From: Arthrobacter sp. FW306-2-2C-D06B
GTDB lineage: Bacteria > Actinomycetota > Actinomycetes > Actinomycetales > Micrococcaceae
DNA: 64,000 nt
Direction: 5' to 3'
Assembly (NCBI RefSeq): GCF_021789175.1
Contig: NZ_CP084560.1
Span: forward strand, 3,596,001 to 3,660,000
The position numbers and the translations under genes are program-made. Of this stretch, positions 26,632-35,922 are shown piece by piece. The first letter of the stretch is position 1. Every line of letters begins with the position of its first letter. Below the pieces are notes generated by a model, which was given only the letters and a program-made list of their open reading frames with translations, made no database searches and was not told the origin of the DNA.

Positions 26632-28056
26632 TTCCCGCAGCGTCAGTTCCCAGACGTCCGCCTCCGCACCTTCGGGAAGCTCAAGAATCCACGTTTCCCC
26701 GGGCGCAGGGTAGGCACGGAGTGTGGTCGCCACGGAACCTGTCCGATACACCTCCACCAGGGAAGCATCGACAAAGATTCGAAGTTCCTCCCCCTCGGAC
26801 AACGCCCCTGCAAACACGACTTGGCGTTCCGCGCCGGAGGCCAGGACCAGCCGAACCTCACCGGTTCCGCCAACAGTCCCAGCCTTCACAACAGCCTCGG
26901 CAAACGGCGGCAAGGCCACAGACCCGGACGCCCCGTCCGCGGTCAAGACACCCCGATACGCCTCGACCTCAGGCGCAGGAGCAACCACCAATGCACCGTC
27001 CTCAACCGAGAGGAAGCGCGGGTGGGTTAATACGCCCGCCCAGCCTGCGGCGTCGATCTCGTCTTGCGAACGGCCGCGCCGGCCGTCACGGCCCGGGCCT
27101 TCGTTGGCCCACCCCCACAGCAGGGCACGCGGCTCAGACCCAGACCCCGACCCCGACCCAGCCGCAGAATCCAGCTGAACAATCTGTGGGGCGTAGAAAT
27201 CCCGGCCAAGGTCGGACCTGCCGCCGGAACGCGGCACGAACACCGGCAACCCCGTGGACGGGTCCACGGCGAGCGAGCCGATCAGGTGGCCCACGCCGTT
27301 GGCGTGCTCGTGGTCGTCGCCGGAGAGCCACAGGGAGAACATCATGACCCAGGTTTCCACCCCGTCGGCAGGCACCCGGTTGGACGGCACCTGGACCAGT
27401 TGCGGGCATTCCCAGATTTCGGCCGGAGTGTGCGTGGCCGCCACGGGGTTTTCGGTGGTCAGCCAAATGCCTTGGTACGTCCAGTTGGACATGTCCTCCA
27501 CCGTGTACAGCAGCAAAGCAGCATGGCCATTGGCCAGCCCGGCGCCCTGCATGGCGTAGCGCTTGCCGTTGAAGTGGAAGATGAAAGGGTCTCGCACGGC
27601 CGTGACCAGTCCGTCGTCCGGCATGGAAGCGGCAATGTGGCCGTCCTGTTCCCACGTCACCAGGTCCGCGGAGCCCCGGGAAATCACCACTTGCGAGTGC
27701 CCTCCGTCGCCCCGCACGCCCGAGTACGCGGCGGTGGGGACACCGCCGTCGTCGGTCACCACGCCGGTCCAGCAACCGAACTCATCCGGCCCGCCGTCCT
27801 CCGGGCGGAGCGCGACCGGGTGCTCATCCCAGTGGACCAGGTCCGGAGAGCTGACGTGCCCCCAGTGGATCCGATGATGCCTTGCCGATTCCGGGTTGAA
27901 CTGGAAGAACACGTGGTAACGGCCGTTGATGTAGCTGATGCCGTTCGGGTCGTTGATCCAGCCTTGCACAGGGCGGGGGTGGAAGCGCGGGAAAGCCGGG
28001 TCCGGGTGGATGGCAGCCGCCGCAAGTGCCGGGGTGGAGGATATGAGGTCCGTCAT
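26629..28056 (-). CDS. Glycoside hydrolase family 32 (fructosidase/sucrose hydrolase type)
   Basis: 475 aa from the ATG at 28056, preceded by AAGGA; 19 upstream codons are open but lack a ribosome site. Catalytic motifs of GH32 are intact: WINDPNG (nucleophile Asp, about 32-38), RDPFIF (transition-state Asp) and EIWECPQL (acid/base Glu). A C-terminal beta-sandwich follows (LRIFVDASLVEVY). No signal peptide, so it probably acts in the cytoplasm on an imported fructoside. It lies downstream of the ABC importer genes with a 25-bp gap. A Gly/Ser repeat (GSGSGSE) sits in a loop. Confidence 0.92.
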   Translation of the reverse strand: MTDLISSTPALAAAAIHPDPAFPRFHPRPVQGWINDPNGISYINGRYHVFFQFNPESARHHRIHWGHVSSPDLVHWDEHPVALRPEDGGPDEFGCWTGVVTDDGGVPTAAYSGVRGDGGHSQVVISRGSADLVTWEQDGHIAASMPDDGLVTAVRDPFIFHFNGKRYAMQGAGLANGHAALLLYTVEDMSNWTYQGIWLTTENPVAATHTPAEIWECPQLVQVPSNRVPADGVETWVMMFSLWLSGDDHEHANGVGHLIGSLAVDPSTGLPVFVPRSGGRSDLGRDFYAPQIVQLDSAAGSGSGSGSEPRALLWGWANEGPGRDGRRGRSQDEIDAAGWAGVLTHPRFLSVEDGALVVAPAPEVEAYRGVLTADGASGSVALPPFAEAVVKAGTVGGTGEVRLVLASGAERQVVFAGALSEGEELRIFVDASLVEVYRTGSVATTLRAYPAPGETWILELPEGAEADVWELTLRE

Positions 28057-28081
28057 CGAAATCCTTTCAGGGAAGTAGAAG

Positions 28082-28969
28082 CTATTTGCCGGTGCCGGCG
28101 GTGAGTCCGTCACGCAACGCGCGCTGGCCGAACATGAACACCACCAGGGCGGGAATCATGGAGAGGATCACGCCTGCCAGCACCACGGAGATGCTGCCCG
28201 TGCCGAGGTTGCCCTGGAGCGACACCAGGCCCAGCGGGAGCGTGAAGTTCTGCTCGGAGATGGTCAGGATGAGGGGTCGGAAGAACTCGTTCCAGTGGTA
28301 GTTGAAGGCCAGGATGCCTACGATCGCCATGCCCGGCATCGCCAGCGGCGCGTACACGGAACGGAACGTGCGCCACGGCGAGGCGCCGTCGATCGCGGCT
28401 GCCTCGCCCAAATCACTTGGCAGCCCCAGGAAGTACTGGCGCATCAGGAAGGTGCCGAACGCCGTCGGGATCGCCGGAAGGATAAGCGCAAGGAGCGTAT
28501 CCGACAGACCGATGCCGCGGATCAGCATGAAGACCGGAACGATCGTCACCTGCGCCGGGACCATCATGGTGGCCAGCACAATCGAGAAGAGTGCCCCGCG
28601 GCCCCGGAACTTGAGGTTCGCGAACGCGTAGCCGGCGAGCGCCGCCGTGAACATCTGCCCGACGGCGATCAGTCCCGTCACGAGGGCGCTGTTGAGGACC
28701 AGAAGCATGATGTTGAGCTGTTTGAAGACCTGGTCATAGGACGAGAAATCGGGGTTGAGCGGAAGGAACGACGGCGGCAGCTGGAACGATTCCGCCGGTG
28801 GCCGCAGCGAGGTGGACAGGGTCCACAACACCGGGCCGAGGATGAAGACGGACGCGATCAGGAGCAGCACGATTCGTCCCGCCATGCTCCAGTTCCGCTT
28901 CTTGCGGCCCGCGGGCCTTGCGGGCGCCAAGCGGTCGATGGCGGCGCGCGGGGTTGAGGTTGTAGTCAT
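28082..28969 (-). CDS. Carbohydrate ABC transporter permease (MalG type)
   Basis: 295 aa from the ATG at 28969 (MTTTSTPRAAIDRL). The frame stays open far upstream only as an out-of-frame shadow of the other permease. Six predicted membrane segments starting IVLLLIASVFILGPVLWTLSTSL; the conserved cytoplasmic loop EAAAIDGASPWRTFRSVYAPLAMPG contacts an ATPase. CUT1 family. The operon lacks an ATPase gene, so a shared MsiK-like ATPase encoded elsewhere is expected. Confidence 0.92.
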   Translation of the reverse strand: MTTTSTPRAAIDRLAPARPAGRKKRNWSMAGRIVLLLIASVFILGPVLWTLSTSLRPPAESFQLPPSFLPLNPDFSSYDQVFKQLNIMLLVLNSALVTGLIAVGQMFTAALAGYAFANLKFRGRGALFSIVLATMMVPAQVTIVPVFMLIRGIGLSDTLLALILPAIPTAFGTFLMRQYFLGLPSDLGEAAAIDGASPWRTFRSVYAPLAMPGMAIVGILAFNYHWNEFFRPLILTISEQNFTLPLGLVSLQGNLGTGSISVVLAGVILSMIPALVVFMFGQRALRDGLTAGTGK

Positions 28970-28977
28970 GGCGGGCC

Positions 28978-29919
28978 TTACTGGTAGAAGACGAATCGTT
29001 TGCTGAGCCGGAACTGGGCGGCGGTAATGGCCATGATGATCAGCGTGAGGATGACGCCGATCGCCGAGGCCTGGCCGAATTCGAGCCGCTGGAACGCCGA
29101 CTCGAAAATCACCATCACCGCGGTGCGCGTGGCGTCGCCGGGGCCGCCGCGGGTGAGGACGTAGGGCTGGTCGAACACTTGGAGGGCGTTGATGATCGCC
29201 ATGACGGATGCCACTAGCGTGGTGGGGCTCAGCAGGGGCAGCGTCACGTGGAGGTGTTTGCGCCAGCCCGTGGCGCCGTCGATCGACGCGGCCTCGTACG
29301 TTTCGGTGGGGATGGACGCCAGCCCGCCGATGAACAGCAGGAACGAGAACCCAAAGTTCTGCCACACGTACACGAGGATCACGACGGCGGCAGATCCGGC
29401 TGGCGTCGTCAGCCACGGGACGGCGGGGACGCCTACGAAAGACAAGAGCCAGTTGACCACGCCGAATTGTTCGTTGAACAGGTAGCGCATGAAGATGGAC
29501 ACCGACGCGGCGGACAGGATCAGCGGGAAGAAGAAAGCGCTGCGGAAGAAGACGCGAAGCCAGGCCGGGAGCTTCTCCTGCACCATAATCGCCAGCGCCA
29601 ACGCGAGACCGAGCTGAAGCGCGACGGCGACCACCACGAACAGTATGGTGTTCAGGAACGAGACACGCACCGTGGGGTCCTGGACCACTTCGGCGAAGTT
29701 GTCGAACCCGACGAAGCTTGGCGCAGAAATGATGTCCCAGCGGAAGAACGCGAGCACCACGGAAGCGACGATCGGCACGAGCGTGAACAAGCCCATGCCC
29801 AGGATGGTCGGGGCCAGGAACGCCCACGGCAGCCAGCGCTGACGTTGTCTTCCGCCTGTCTCGCTCGTAGCGGCGCCGTTTCGACGTCTGGTGGACATGT
29901 CCCTTGTTGCCGTGCTCAT
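28978..29919 (-). CDS. Carbohydrate ABC transporter permease (MalF type)
   Basis: 313 aa; the ATG overlaps the binding-protein stop (ATGA). Basic N-terminus, first membrane segment WAFLAPTILGMGLFTLVPIVASV, family blocks FRWDIISAPSFVGFDNF and the ATPase-contact loop EAASIDGATGWRKHLHVTLPLLSP. Partners with the MalG-type permease encoded 8 bp downstream. Confidence 0.93.
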   Translation of the reverse strand: MSTATRDMSTRRRNGAATSETGGRQRQRWLPWAFLAPTILGMGLFTLVPIVASVVLAFFRWDIISAPSFVGFDNFAEVVQDPTVRVSFLNTILFVVVAVALQLGLALALAIMVQEKLPAWLRVFFRSAFFFPLILSAASVSIFMRYLFNEQFGVVNWLLSFVGVPAVPWLTTPAGSAAVVILVYVWQNFGFSFLLFIGGLASIPTETYEAASIDGATGWRKHLHVTLPLLSPTTLVASVMAIINALQVFDQPYVLTRGGPGDATRTAVMVIFESAFQRLEFGQASAIGVILTLIIMAITAAQFRLSKRFVFYQ

Positions 29920-31334
29920 GCCTGCCTCCTCAAGGCGATCTCAAGGTCGCGCTGCATGGAGGCGAGGGCCTGCTTGAGCTGGTTCTCATCACCGCTGACG
30001 GCCAGGGATACGTTTTTCATCAATGCGGTCTCGACGGCGGCCTGCTGGGGCGGTGCCGGAATGGGACCTGTGGTGGGGAATTTGTCGAGCGTGTCGTAGA
30101 AGACTTTCCAGTGTTTGGGTCCGCGTCCCGCGTACAACTGCTCGTTGACCATGGAGCGGCGCGCGGGGGTGGTGTTCGGCGTCGGGAAGACCAAGCGCAT
30201 GGCTTCCAGGCTGGAAGCGAACTTGAGCCACTCCCAGGCCGCGTCCTTGTCCTTTGCGGTCTTCATGATGGCGTAGCCGGCGGTGCCGAACTGGTGCCGC
30301 TGGGTGCGCCAGCGCGGGAAGAACTGGACGTCGAAGCCGTCTTCCTTCATTCCGGCTTCGTGGAGGCCTTCCACCCAGTAGCCGCCGGCGGGGGTCATTC
30401 CGATCCTGTTGGAGGCGAACAGCCCGACGAGCGAATTTCCGCCGCCTTCTTCGGGTCGGACACCGAGGCCATCCTTGACGAGGCCGCGCAGGTAGTCGAA
30501 CGACTCGTACACTCGCGGGTCGTCGGCATTGGGTTCAAGCCACTGGTAGCCACCGGAACGCAGTGCGCGCGAAGGATCCTGGGCGTAGAAGCTGTCCCAG
30601 AGCCATTCCCCGCCGGTGGACTTGGATTCCTTGAGGAAGCTGGTGTCGTTGGCATAGAGCCAGGGCACCACGCCGCCGAAAAGCCTGTTCGTCCAGTAGT
30701 ACGGAGTGAAGTCCTGCGGCTTGGCTTTCCTCATGGCAGCGAGGGTGTTGCGGAAATCGACCTGGGTCCAGTTATCTGCCGGACGCTCCAGCCCGGCTTG
30801 CTGCAGGGCCGAGGTGTTGTAGTAGATGTTGGCGGCGTTCCAGTCGATGGGGAGCTGGAACAGGCTGCCCTTGTACATGAACGCCTCCACGAGGCTCGGG
30901 TGGACGTCGGCGAAGTACTCCTTCATGTCCGCGGCGTCGCGGCGAAGGTACTCGTCCAAGGGGTGCGCCAGTTTCTCGGCGAAAAGCTGGGCACCTTCCG
31001 TGGCTACGTAGACCACATCCGGCGGCGTTCCTGCTGCCACCATGGTGAGGATCTTGGTGAAGAAGTCCTTCCAGTCCGCGGCCTGGATGGCCTGGACCTT
31101 CACCTTGATGTCGGGGTGCACCTTCGCGAACGCATCAATGACCCGCTGGCGGGCGGCTGCGTCCGCTGCGGTTCCCAAGATGGCGATGCTGAGGCTGTTG
31201 TCCCCGCGGCCCGGGATGTCCATGCCGGTCAACCGCGGCCACGACGCCACCGTTGCTCCGACAATTCCCGCACCCAAGGCACCAAGGGCTGTCCTGCGTG
31301 AGATCTCACGCAGCTTCCCATTGCTTTCTGCCAT
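29916..31334 (-). CDS. Sugar ABC transporter substrate-binding protein, Tat-type signal
   Basis: 472 aa from the ATG at 31334 with AAGGAA upstream. N-terminal twin-arginine stretch REISRRTALGALGAGIVGATVASWP and no lipobox cysteine, so export by Tat is likely. Extracellular solute-binding family 1 fold: IDAFAKVHPDIKVKVQAI, NAANIYYNTSALQQAGL, ENQLKQALASMQRDLEIA near the C-terminus. First gene of an importer-GH32 operon whose promoter overlaps two LacI-type palindromes. Confidence 0.9.
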   Translation of the reverse strand: MAESNGKLREISRRTALGALGAGIVGATVASWPRLTGMDIPGRGDNSLSIAILGTAADAAARQRVIDAFAKVHPDIKVKVQAIQAADWKDFFTKILTMVAAGTPPDVVYVATEGAQLFAEKLAHPLDEYLRRDAADMKEYFADVHPSLVEAFMYKGSLFQLPIDWNAANIYYNTSALQQAGLERPADNWTQVDFRNTLAAMRKAKPQDFTPYYWTNRLFGGVVPWLYANDTSFLKESKSTGGEWLWDSFYAQDPSRALRSGGYQWLEPNADDPRVYESFDYLRGLVKDGLGVRPEEGGGNSLVGLFASNRIGMTPAGGYWVEGLHEAGMKEDGFDVQFFPRWRTQRHQFGTAGYAIMKTAKDKDAAWEWLKFASSLEAMRLVFPTPNTTPARRSMVNEQLYAGRGPKHWKVFYDTLDKFPTTGPIPAPPQQAAVETALMKNVSLAVSGDENQLKQALASMQRDLEIALRRQA

Positions 31335-31346
31335 GTCCAATTCCTT

Positions 31347-31394
31347 CCTAACACGTGTTAGGTAGCGTAAATCCATCGCCTAACACGTGTCAAG
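31347..31394 (-). promoter_or_regulatory. Promoter with two LacI-type operators for the sugar operon
   Basis: A perfect palindrome CCTAACACGTGTTAGG (31347-31362) and a near copy CCTAACACGTGTCAAG (31379-31394) are centred 32 bp apart. On the minus strand the distal copy contains a TTGACA -35 (31388-31393), with TACGCT (31364-31369) 18 bp downstream as a -10. Bound repressor would therefore cover the promoter and block its exit. Confidence 0.8.
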
Positions 31395-31429
31395 CGTCAC
31401 ATTCGTGTTACGCGCCCCTCACCCTCCCC

Positions 31430-31599
31430 GACGCCCGCTCACATATCTCCCCCTTTGGCCCGACGCCCGCTCACATATCTCCCCCATTCGCCCGACGCCC
31501 GCTCACATATCTCTCCCCCCTTTGGCCCGACGCCCGCTCACATCCGAGCGAGCGTCCCCCCAACCCGGACCCAAACCCCCCTATATCCGAGCGAGCGTC
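31430..31599. repeat. Family B tandem array (B3)
   Basis: CGACGCCCGCTCACATATCT units with GCTCAC at 31437, 31469, 31501 and 31536 (spacings 32, 32, 35), then two inverted GAGCGAGCGTC cores at about 31545 and 31588. It lies in the 370-bp gap between the sugar operon and the debranching-enzyme-like gene; apart from the operators at 31347-31394 nothing else is seen in the gap. Confidence 0.9.
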
Positions 31600-31704
31600 A
31601 ACCCAAAAGCCCCCATATCTGCAGGAGGGTTCACTTCCGAAGACGTGGCGAATACGCTGAAACAAGCTGCCCCATTCCCCCGTCCCTAGCTTTGGAGCCC
31701 ATTG

Positions 31705-33876
31705 ATGACAGGTTGGAATGCCGAGAACCTCGCAGGTTCGGCCGGCGCAGGTGCCGTGACGCTGTTGGCAGGAACATCGTTTTGCGTCTCCGCGGCCAAC
31801 GGCGACATGGACCAACTGCGCCCGCACGGGATGTTCTTCCGTGACACGCGGTTCGTTTCAAACTGGGCGTTGGAGGTGAACGGTCACCCGATCGAGGCCT
31901 TGGGTTCTCCCGTCCCGGAGCCCTATCGCGCCGATTTCGTCGGACGAGCGTCCCGCACCGACGGCTTGGCCGACAGCCATCTGCTCATTGAACGCCGGCG
32001 GAGCCTGTTTGGCGGAGTGCACGAAGAGATTACCGTCAGGAATTTTTCCAGCAAGCCCACCCACGCCACGGTTTCGCTCACGGTCAATGCGGACTTTGCC
32101 GACATCTTCGAAGTGAAGGAGGGCCGGGCACGCCACGAAAGCGTGCATTTGACGCGGGGTGGCGACGGTTCGTTGGTCCTTGAGTCCCAGCGGCAGGGGC
32201 GGCACGTCCTGGTCACCGTTGACGCGCCGAATGGCGTGGTTGACGGTGATGTCATCAGCTATGACTTCACTCTTGAACCCCAAGGCCATTGGTCCACGGG
32301 TGTGACGGCCACGCCACGCATCGAAGGGGTCGGACCCGAGGCGGACGCCCAGGTTTGGGGCAACCAGCGCCCTTACGATGTCCCGGAAGAAAGGTTGCAG
32401 GAGTGGCATGGCAAGGTTCCCACAACGGAACTTGCCAACAAGGCCTTCGAGAAGGCGTTGGCCCAGAGCAGGGCTGACCTCGGCTCCCTCAGGATCTTCG
32501 ACCCCGACCATCCCGGACGGACAGTCGTGGCCGCAGGATCGCCGTGGTTCATGGCCCTTTTCGGCCGGGACTCGCTCCTGACGTCCTTCATGACACTTCC
32601 ACTGGATCCTTCGCTGGCGCTGGGAACACTCAAAACCCTTGCCGACCATCAGGGCCGGACCGTCAATCCCCTCAGCGAGGAGGAGCCGGGCCGGATCCTG
32701 CACGAGGTGCGTCTCGGCGCCACCACGGGCCTCGCACTTGGCGGCGGTACTGCCTACTACGGTTCAGTGGACGCCACCCCGTTGTTCGTCACCCTCTCCG
32801 GGGAGCTCACCCGTTGGGGATTCCATTCCGAGGTCTCGGAAGCCCTTCTGCCTGCGGTCGACCGCGCGCTGGACTGGATCCGCGACTACGGAGACGCCGA
32901 CGGTGATGGCTTCGTTGAGTACTCGCGGGCCACGGATCATGGCCTCCTCAATCAAGGCTGGAAGGACTCAGGGGACGGAATCAACTTCGCCGACGGCACA
33001 TTGGCGGAGCCGCCGATCGCCTTGTGCGAAGTCCAGGGCTATGTCTACACCGCGTATCTCAGCCGGGCTTTGATGGCCCAAGAAGACGGCGACCTGAAGC
33101 TGGCCGCAGTCTGGGGCGCTCGGGCAGCCGAGCTCAAGCGACTCTTCAACGAGAAATTCTGGCTCCCCGAACGCGGCTATTTCGCGATCGCCCTCGATCG
33201 CGAGAAACGGCCGGTAGACGCATGCGCGTCCAATATGGGCCACTGCCTCTGGAGCGGAATCGTCGACGACGACAAGGCTCCGTTAGTCGCGGAGCGGCTG
33301 ATGTCGGACACCATGTTCACAGGCTGGGGCGTCCGTACGCTGGCCTCGGACATGGCAGCCTACAACCCGGCGAGCTACCACAACGGCTCGGTGTGGCCGC
33401 ATGACAATGCACTCATTGCCGGCGGATTGATGCGCTACGGCTTCGTTGAAGAGTCCCAACGCCTCGTCACAGGCCTCCTGGAAGCCGCCGAGGCGTTCGA
33501 TGGACGGCTACCGGAGTTGTTCTGCGGCCTGGACAGGAAAACCTACGGGACGCCAGTCCCCTACCCTTCGTCGTGTTCGCCACAGGCTTGGGCCGCCGCC
33601 ACACCCGTTCATTTGCTGAGGGTATTGCTGCGCTTCGATCCGTGCCTCACCCACGGCGGCCTCTGGCTGGCACCGGTGGCTCCCGAAGGCTTCGGCGACA
33701 TCCGCATGCGGAACATCCCCCTCGCCGGCTCCCGGATTTCCGTGGAGGTGGTCAACGGAAAAACCCGGGTCACGGACCTGCCCGAGAATGTCGCGCTCCA
33801 CCTCGAAGCCCGCAAACCGTTGTCCGATCTCCTTGATGTACACCACGTCGCCGCCGGACTGCGGCGGGGGCACTAG
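31705..33876 (+). CDS. Amylo-alpha-1,6-glucosidase/glycogen debranching-like enzyme
   Basis: 723 aa from the ATG at 31705 (GGAG ten bases upstream); a TTG three bases earlier is equally in frame. The N-terminal beta domain has DMDQLRPHGMFFRDTRFVSNWALEVNG, typical of bacterial GDE-N-like proteins. The C-terminal (alpha/alpha)6 barrel includes WFMALFGRDSLLTSFMTLPLD, NQGWKDSGDGINFADG, VQGYVYTAYL and NGSVWPHDNALIAGGLMRYG. Candidate acidic catalytic residues lie in FGRDS and WKDSGD. The real substrate (glycogen branches, trehalose-type or other glycosides) is unresolved. Followed without a gap by a glycosyltransferase gene. Confidence 0.87.
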   Translation: MTGWNAENLAGSAGAGAVTLLAGTSFCVSAANGDMDQLRPHGMFFRDTRFVSNWALEVNGHPIEALGSPVPEPYRADFVGRASRTDGLADSHLLIERRRSLFGGVHEEITVRNFSSKPTHATVSLTVNADFADIFEVKEGRARHESVHLTRGGDGSLVLESQRQGRHVLVTVDAPNGVVDGDVISYDFTLEPQGHWSTGVTATPRIEGVGPEADAQVWGNQRPYDVPEERLQEWHGKVPTTELANKAFEKALAQSRADLGSLRIFDPDHPGRTVVAAGSPWFMALFGRDSLLTSFMTLPLDPSLALGTLKTLADHQGRTVNPLSEEEPGRILHEVRLGATTGLALGGGTAYYGSVDATPLFVTLSGELTRWGFHSEVSEALLPAVDRALDWIRDYGDADGDGFVEYSRATDHGLLNQGWKDSGDGINFADGTLAEPPIALCEVQGYVYTAYLSRALMAQEDGDLKLAAVWGARAAELKRLFNEKFWLPERGYFAIALDREKRPVDACASNMGHCLWSGIVDDDKAPLVAERLMSDTMFTGWGVRTLASDMAAYNPASYHNGSVWPHDNALIAGGLMRYGFVEESQRLVTGLLEAAEAFDGRLPELFCGLDRKTYGTPVPYPSSCSPQAWAAATPVHLLRVLLRFDPCLTHGGLWLAPVAPEGFGDIRMRNIPLAGSRISVEVVNGKTRVTDLPENVALHLEARKPLSDLLDVHHVAAGLRRGH

Positions 33877-34899
33877 GTGCGCATCGGACTGGTTGCTCCG
33901 CCTTGGATTCCAGTACCGCCGCCTGCATACGGCGGCACGGAGTCGATCATCGATATCCTGGCTCGCGGCCTGGCTGCCGCGGGCCACGACGTGCTTCTGG
34001 CGGCCGCGTCCGGAAGCACATGTCCGGTGGACAAAGTCCCCGGCCCGCCGCTTGCCGACGGCTCGAGGATCGGGAACGGGACGGACGAACTCCGCCACAG
34101 CGTGTACGCGTTCGCGGCCATGGTCGACGTCGACCTCATCCACGACAACACCCTGGCGGGGCCGCTGTACAGGCATCGGCCGAAGGGAACGCCCATCGTC
34201 GCAACGGCGCACCTCCCGTTTTCGGCAGAAAACCATGACATCTACCAGGCCATGGCCACGGACACAGCGATCATTGCCATCTCGCACCATCAAGCAGACA
34301 CTGCCCCCGGCATCAAGATACGGAAGGTCATCCACCACGGGATAGACACGCAGTCCGTCCCGCTCGGAGCCGGCGACGGCGGCTACGCCTGCTTCCTTGG
34401 CCGGATGCATCCCGGCAAGGGCCTGCCGGAAGCAATCAAGACCGCCCGACTGGCCCAGGTACCGCTGCGAATTGCGGCCAAGATGTACAGCGCGGAAGAA
34501 CATGAGTACTACGCCGAGGTCATCGCACCGCTGCTCGGGCCCGACGTCGAATACCTCGGCGAGCTGAACGCGGCGGACAAGTTCGTCCTCCTGGGCGAGT
34601 CCTTGGCCCTGTTGAATCCGCTTCAGTGGGATGAACCCTTCGGGATGGCCATGATCGAGTCCCTCGCCACGGGGACACCGGTGGTGGCAACTTTCCGGGG
34701 ATCAGCCCCGGAAATCGTGTCCGATGGCGTCACGGGCTATCTCCGTTCCAGTCCCCCGGAACTGGCCGAAGCCGTCATTGCCGCCGCGACGCTGGACCGC
34801 GGCGAGTGCCGCCGCGCCGCGGAGAACTACTTCAGCGCCGAGAGGATGGTTGCCGAACATTTGGCGCTCTATGAGGAACTCCTCGCCGAGCAAAAGTGA
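33877..34899 (+). CDS. Family 4-type glycosyltransferase
   Basis: 340 aa, GTG start directly after the previous stop. GT-B fold: N-terminal PPAYGGTESIIDILARGLAAAGHDVLLAA, linker GIDTQSVPLG, donor-site region FLGRMHPGKGLPEAIKTA, and EPFGMAMIESLATGTPVVATFRGSAPEIV with the E-x7-E pattern of GT4 retaining enzymes. Coupled with the debranching-like enzyme upstream and a PAP2 phosphatase downstream; the acceptor is unknown. Confidence 0.88.
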   Translation: MRIGLVAPPWIPVPPPAYGGTESIIDILARGLAAAGHDVLLAAASGSTCPVDKVPGPPLADGSRIGNGTDELRHSVYAFAAMVDVDLIHDNTLAGPLYRHRPKGTPIVATAHLPFSAENHDIYQAMATDTAIIAISHHQADTAPGIKIRKVIHHGIDTQSVPLGAGDGGYACFLGRMHPGKGLPEAIKTARLAQVPLRIAAKMYSAEEHEYYAEVIAPLLGPDVEYLGELNAADKFVLLGESLALLNPLQWDEPFGMAMIESLATGTPVVATFRGSAPEIVSDGVTGYLRSSPPELAEAVIAAATLDRGECRRAAENYFSAERMVAEHLALYEELLAEQK

Positions 34900-35849
34900 T
34901 CCTCCCAGCCAAATATGACACCCTGAAAGTAATGAGTTTTCCTAAGACGAGCCGACTGCCGGCCACAAATAGTACCGCCACCAGCCGCTGGGCGGGCGCT
35001 GGGATGAGTTTCCTTTTTGTGCTCGCAACCCTGGCATGCATGGTCGCATTTATTGCCACCTACTACTTTTTCGTCCGCACCACCACGGGACAATACATCG
35101 ACGAATCCGCCTTGGTGGAGGCCGCGACCATCAACGGTCCCACCGAGCGGGCAACCACCCAGTTCCTCGACTGGTTGCCGGTCACCTCGGTGGCGATCGC
35201 CGCCGTCGTCGTTCTTTTCGTCACGATAATGCGCCGCCGCTGGAAGTCCGCCGGGATCGCGGTGGCCGCTTGTGTCGCGGCAAACCTGGCCACCCAGCTC
35301 CTCAAGGACTGGTTTCCGAACAGGCCGTTCCGCGGCGTCCAGACCATTGAACTGAACTCGTTGCCCTCCGGTCACACCACGCTCGCGGCGTCGGCGGCTG
35401 CCGCGGTCTTCTTGGTGGTGTCGCCGCGGTGGCGGCCCCTGGCGGGGTTCCTCGGCGGCACTTTCGCAGTGGCGGCCGGGGTTTCCACGCTGATCAACCA
35501 GTGGCACCGGCCCGCCGACGTCGTCGCCGCGTTCCTCGTGGTGGGAGCGGTCATGCTGCCGGCCGGCTGGTTGGTGCTGCCGACAGGAAAGCGCTGGAAT
35601 GTCCAGGACGGCCGCGGTGAGCACTGGGCGTCGTCGCGTGTGTGGCTTTCGCTGTCGACTCTGGCGGGCGTCGTCGCCGCGGCCGTTGCGGTGTACTCGC
35701 TGATTGGAGTAGCGACCGGTTTCGGGCAGGAAAGCACTACCAACTACTTCTGGGCCGGCGTCTCGCTGATTGTCATCACCGGCTATCTGGCAACGGTCGC
35801 TGCCACCTGGCTTTTCGGTCTGAATGCCCGACGGCGGCAGTCACCTTAG
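34896..35849 (+). CDS. PAP2-family membrane phosphatase
   Basis: 317 aa from the GTG overlapping the previous stop (GTGA); an ATG at 34932 is an alternative. Five to six membrane segments. The PAP2 triad is visible: KDWFPNRPFRG, LPSGHTTLAAS and QWHRPADVV. Such enzymes dephosphorylate lipid phosphates, for example polyprenyl carriers. The final residues (NARRRQSP) and the stop codon are encoded by a family D repeat, so the natural C-terminus was probably altered. Confidence 0.88.
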   Translation: MILPAKYDTLKVMSFPKTSRLPATNSTATSRWAGAGMSFLFVLATLACMVAFIATYYFFVRTTTGQYIDESALVEAATINGPTERATTQFLDWLPVTSVAIAAVVVLFVTIMRRRWKSAGIAVAACVAANLATQLLKDWFPNRPFRGVQTIELNSLPSGHTTLAASAAAAVFLVVSPRWRPLAGFLGGTFAVAAGVSTLINQWHRPADVVAAFLVVGAVMLPAGWLVLPTGKRWNVQDGRGEHWASSRVWLSLSTLAGVVAAAVAVYSLIGVATGFGQESTTNYFWAGVSLIVITGYLATVAATWLFGLNARRRQSP

Positions 35850-35851
35850 TG
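35822..35851. repeat. Family D short repeat, copy D1, supplying a stop codon
   Basis: GAATGCCCGACGGCGGCAG and then TCACCTTAGTG, nearly identical to 36770-36800. Its TAG is the stop of the PAP2 gene. Confidence 0.8.
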
Positions 35852-35922
35852 GCGCACGCGGCTTCCTGCACGACCGGGTCTAGAGACTCGGTGCGCTGCG
35901 CACTTCTGCCCGATAAAGGTTT

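Noticed and set aside
28082..29827. A 581-codon frame that would fuse extra sequence to the MalG-type permease
   Set aside because: The upstream half is an out-of-frame shadow of the MalF-type permease gene; the real start is the ATG at 28969.
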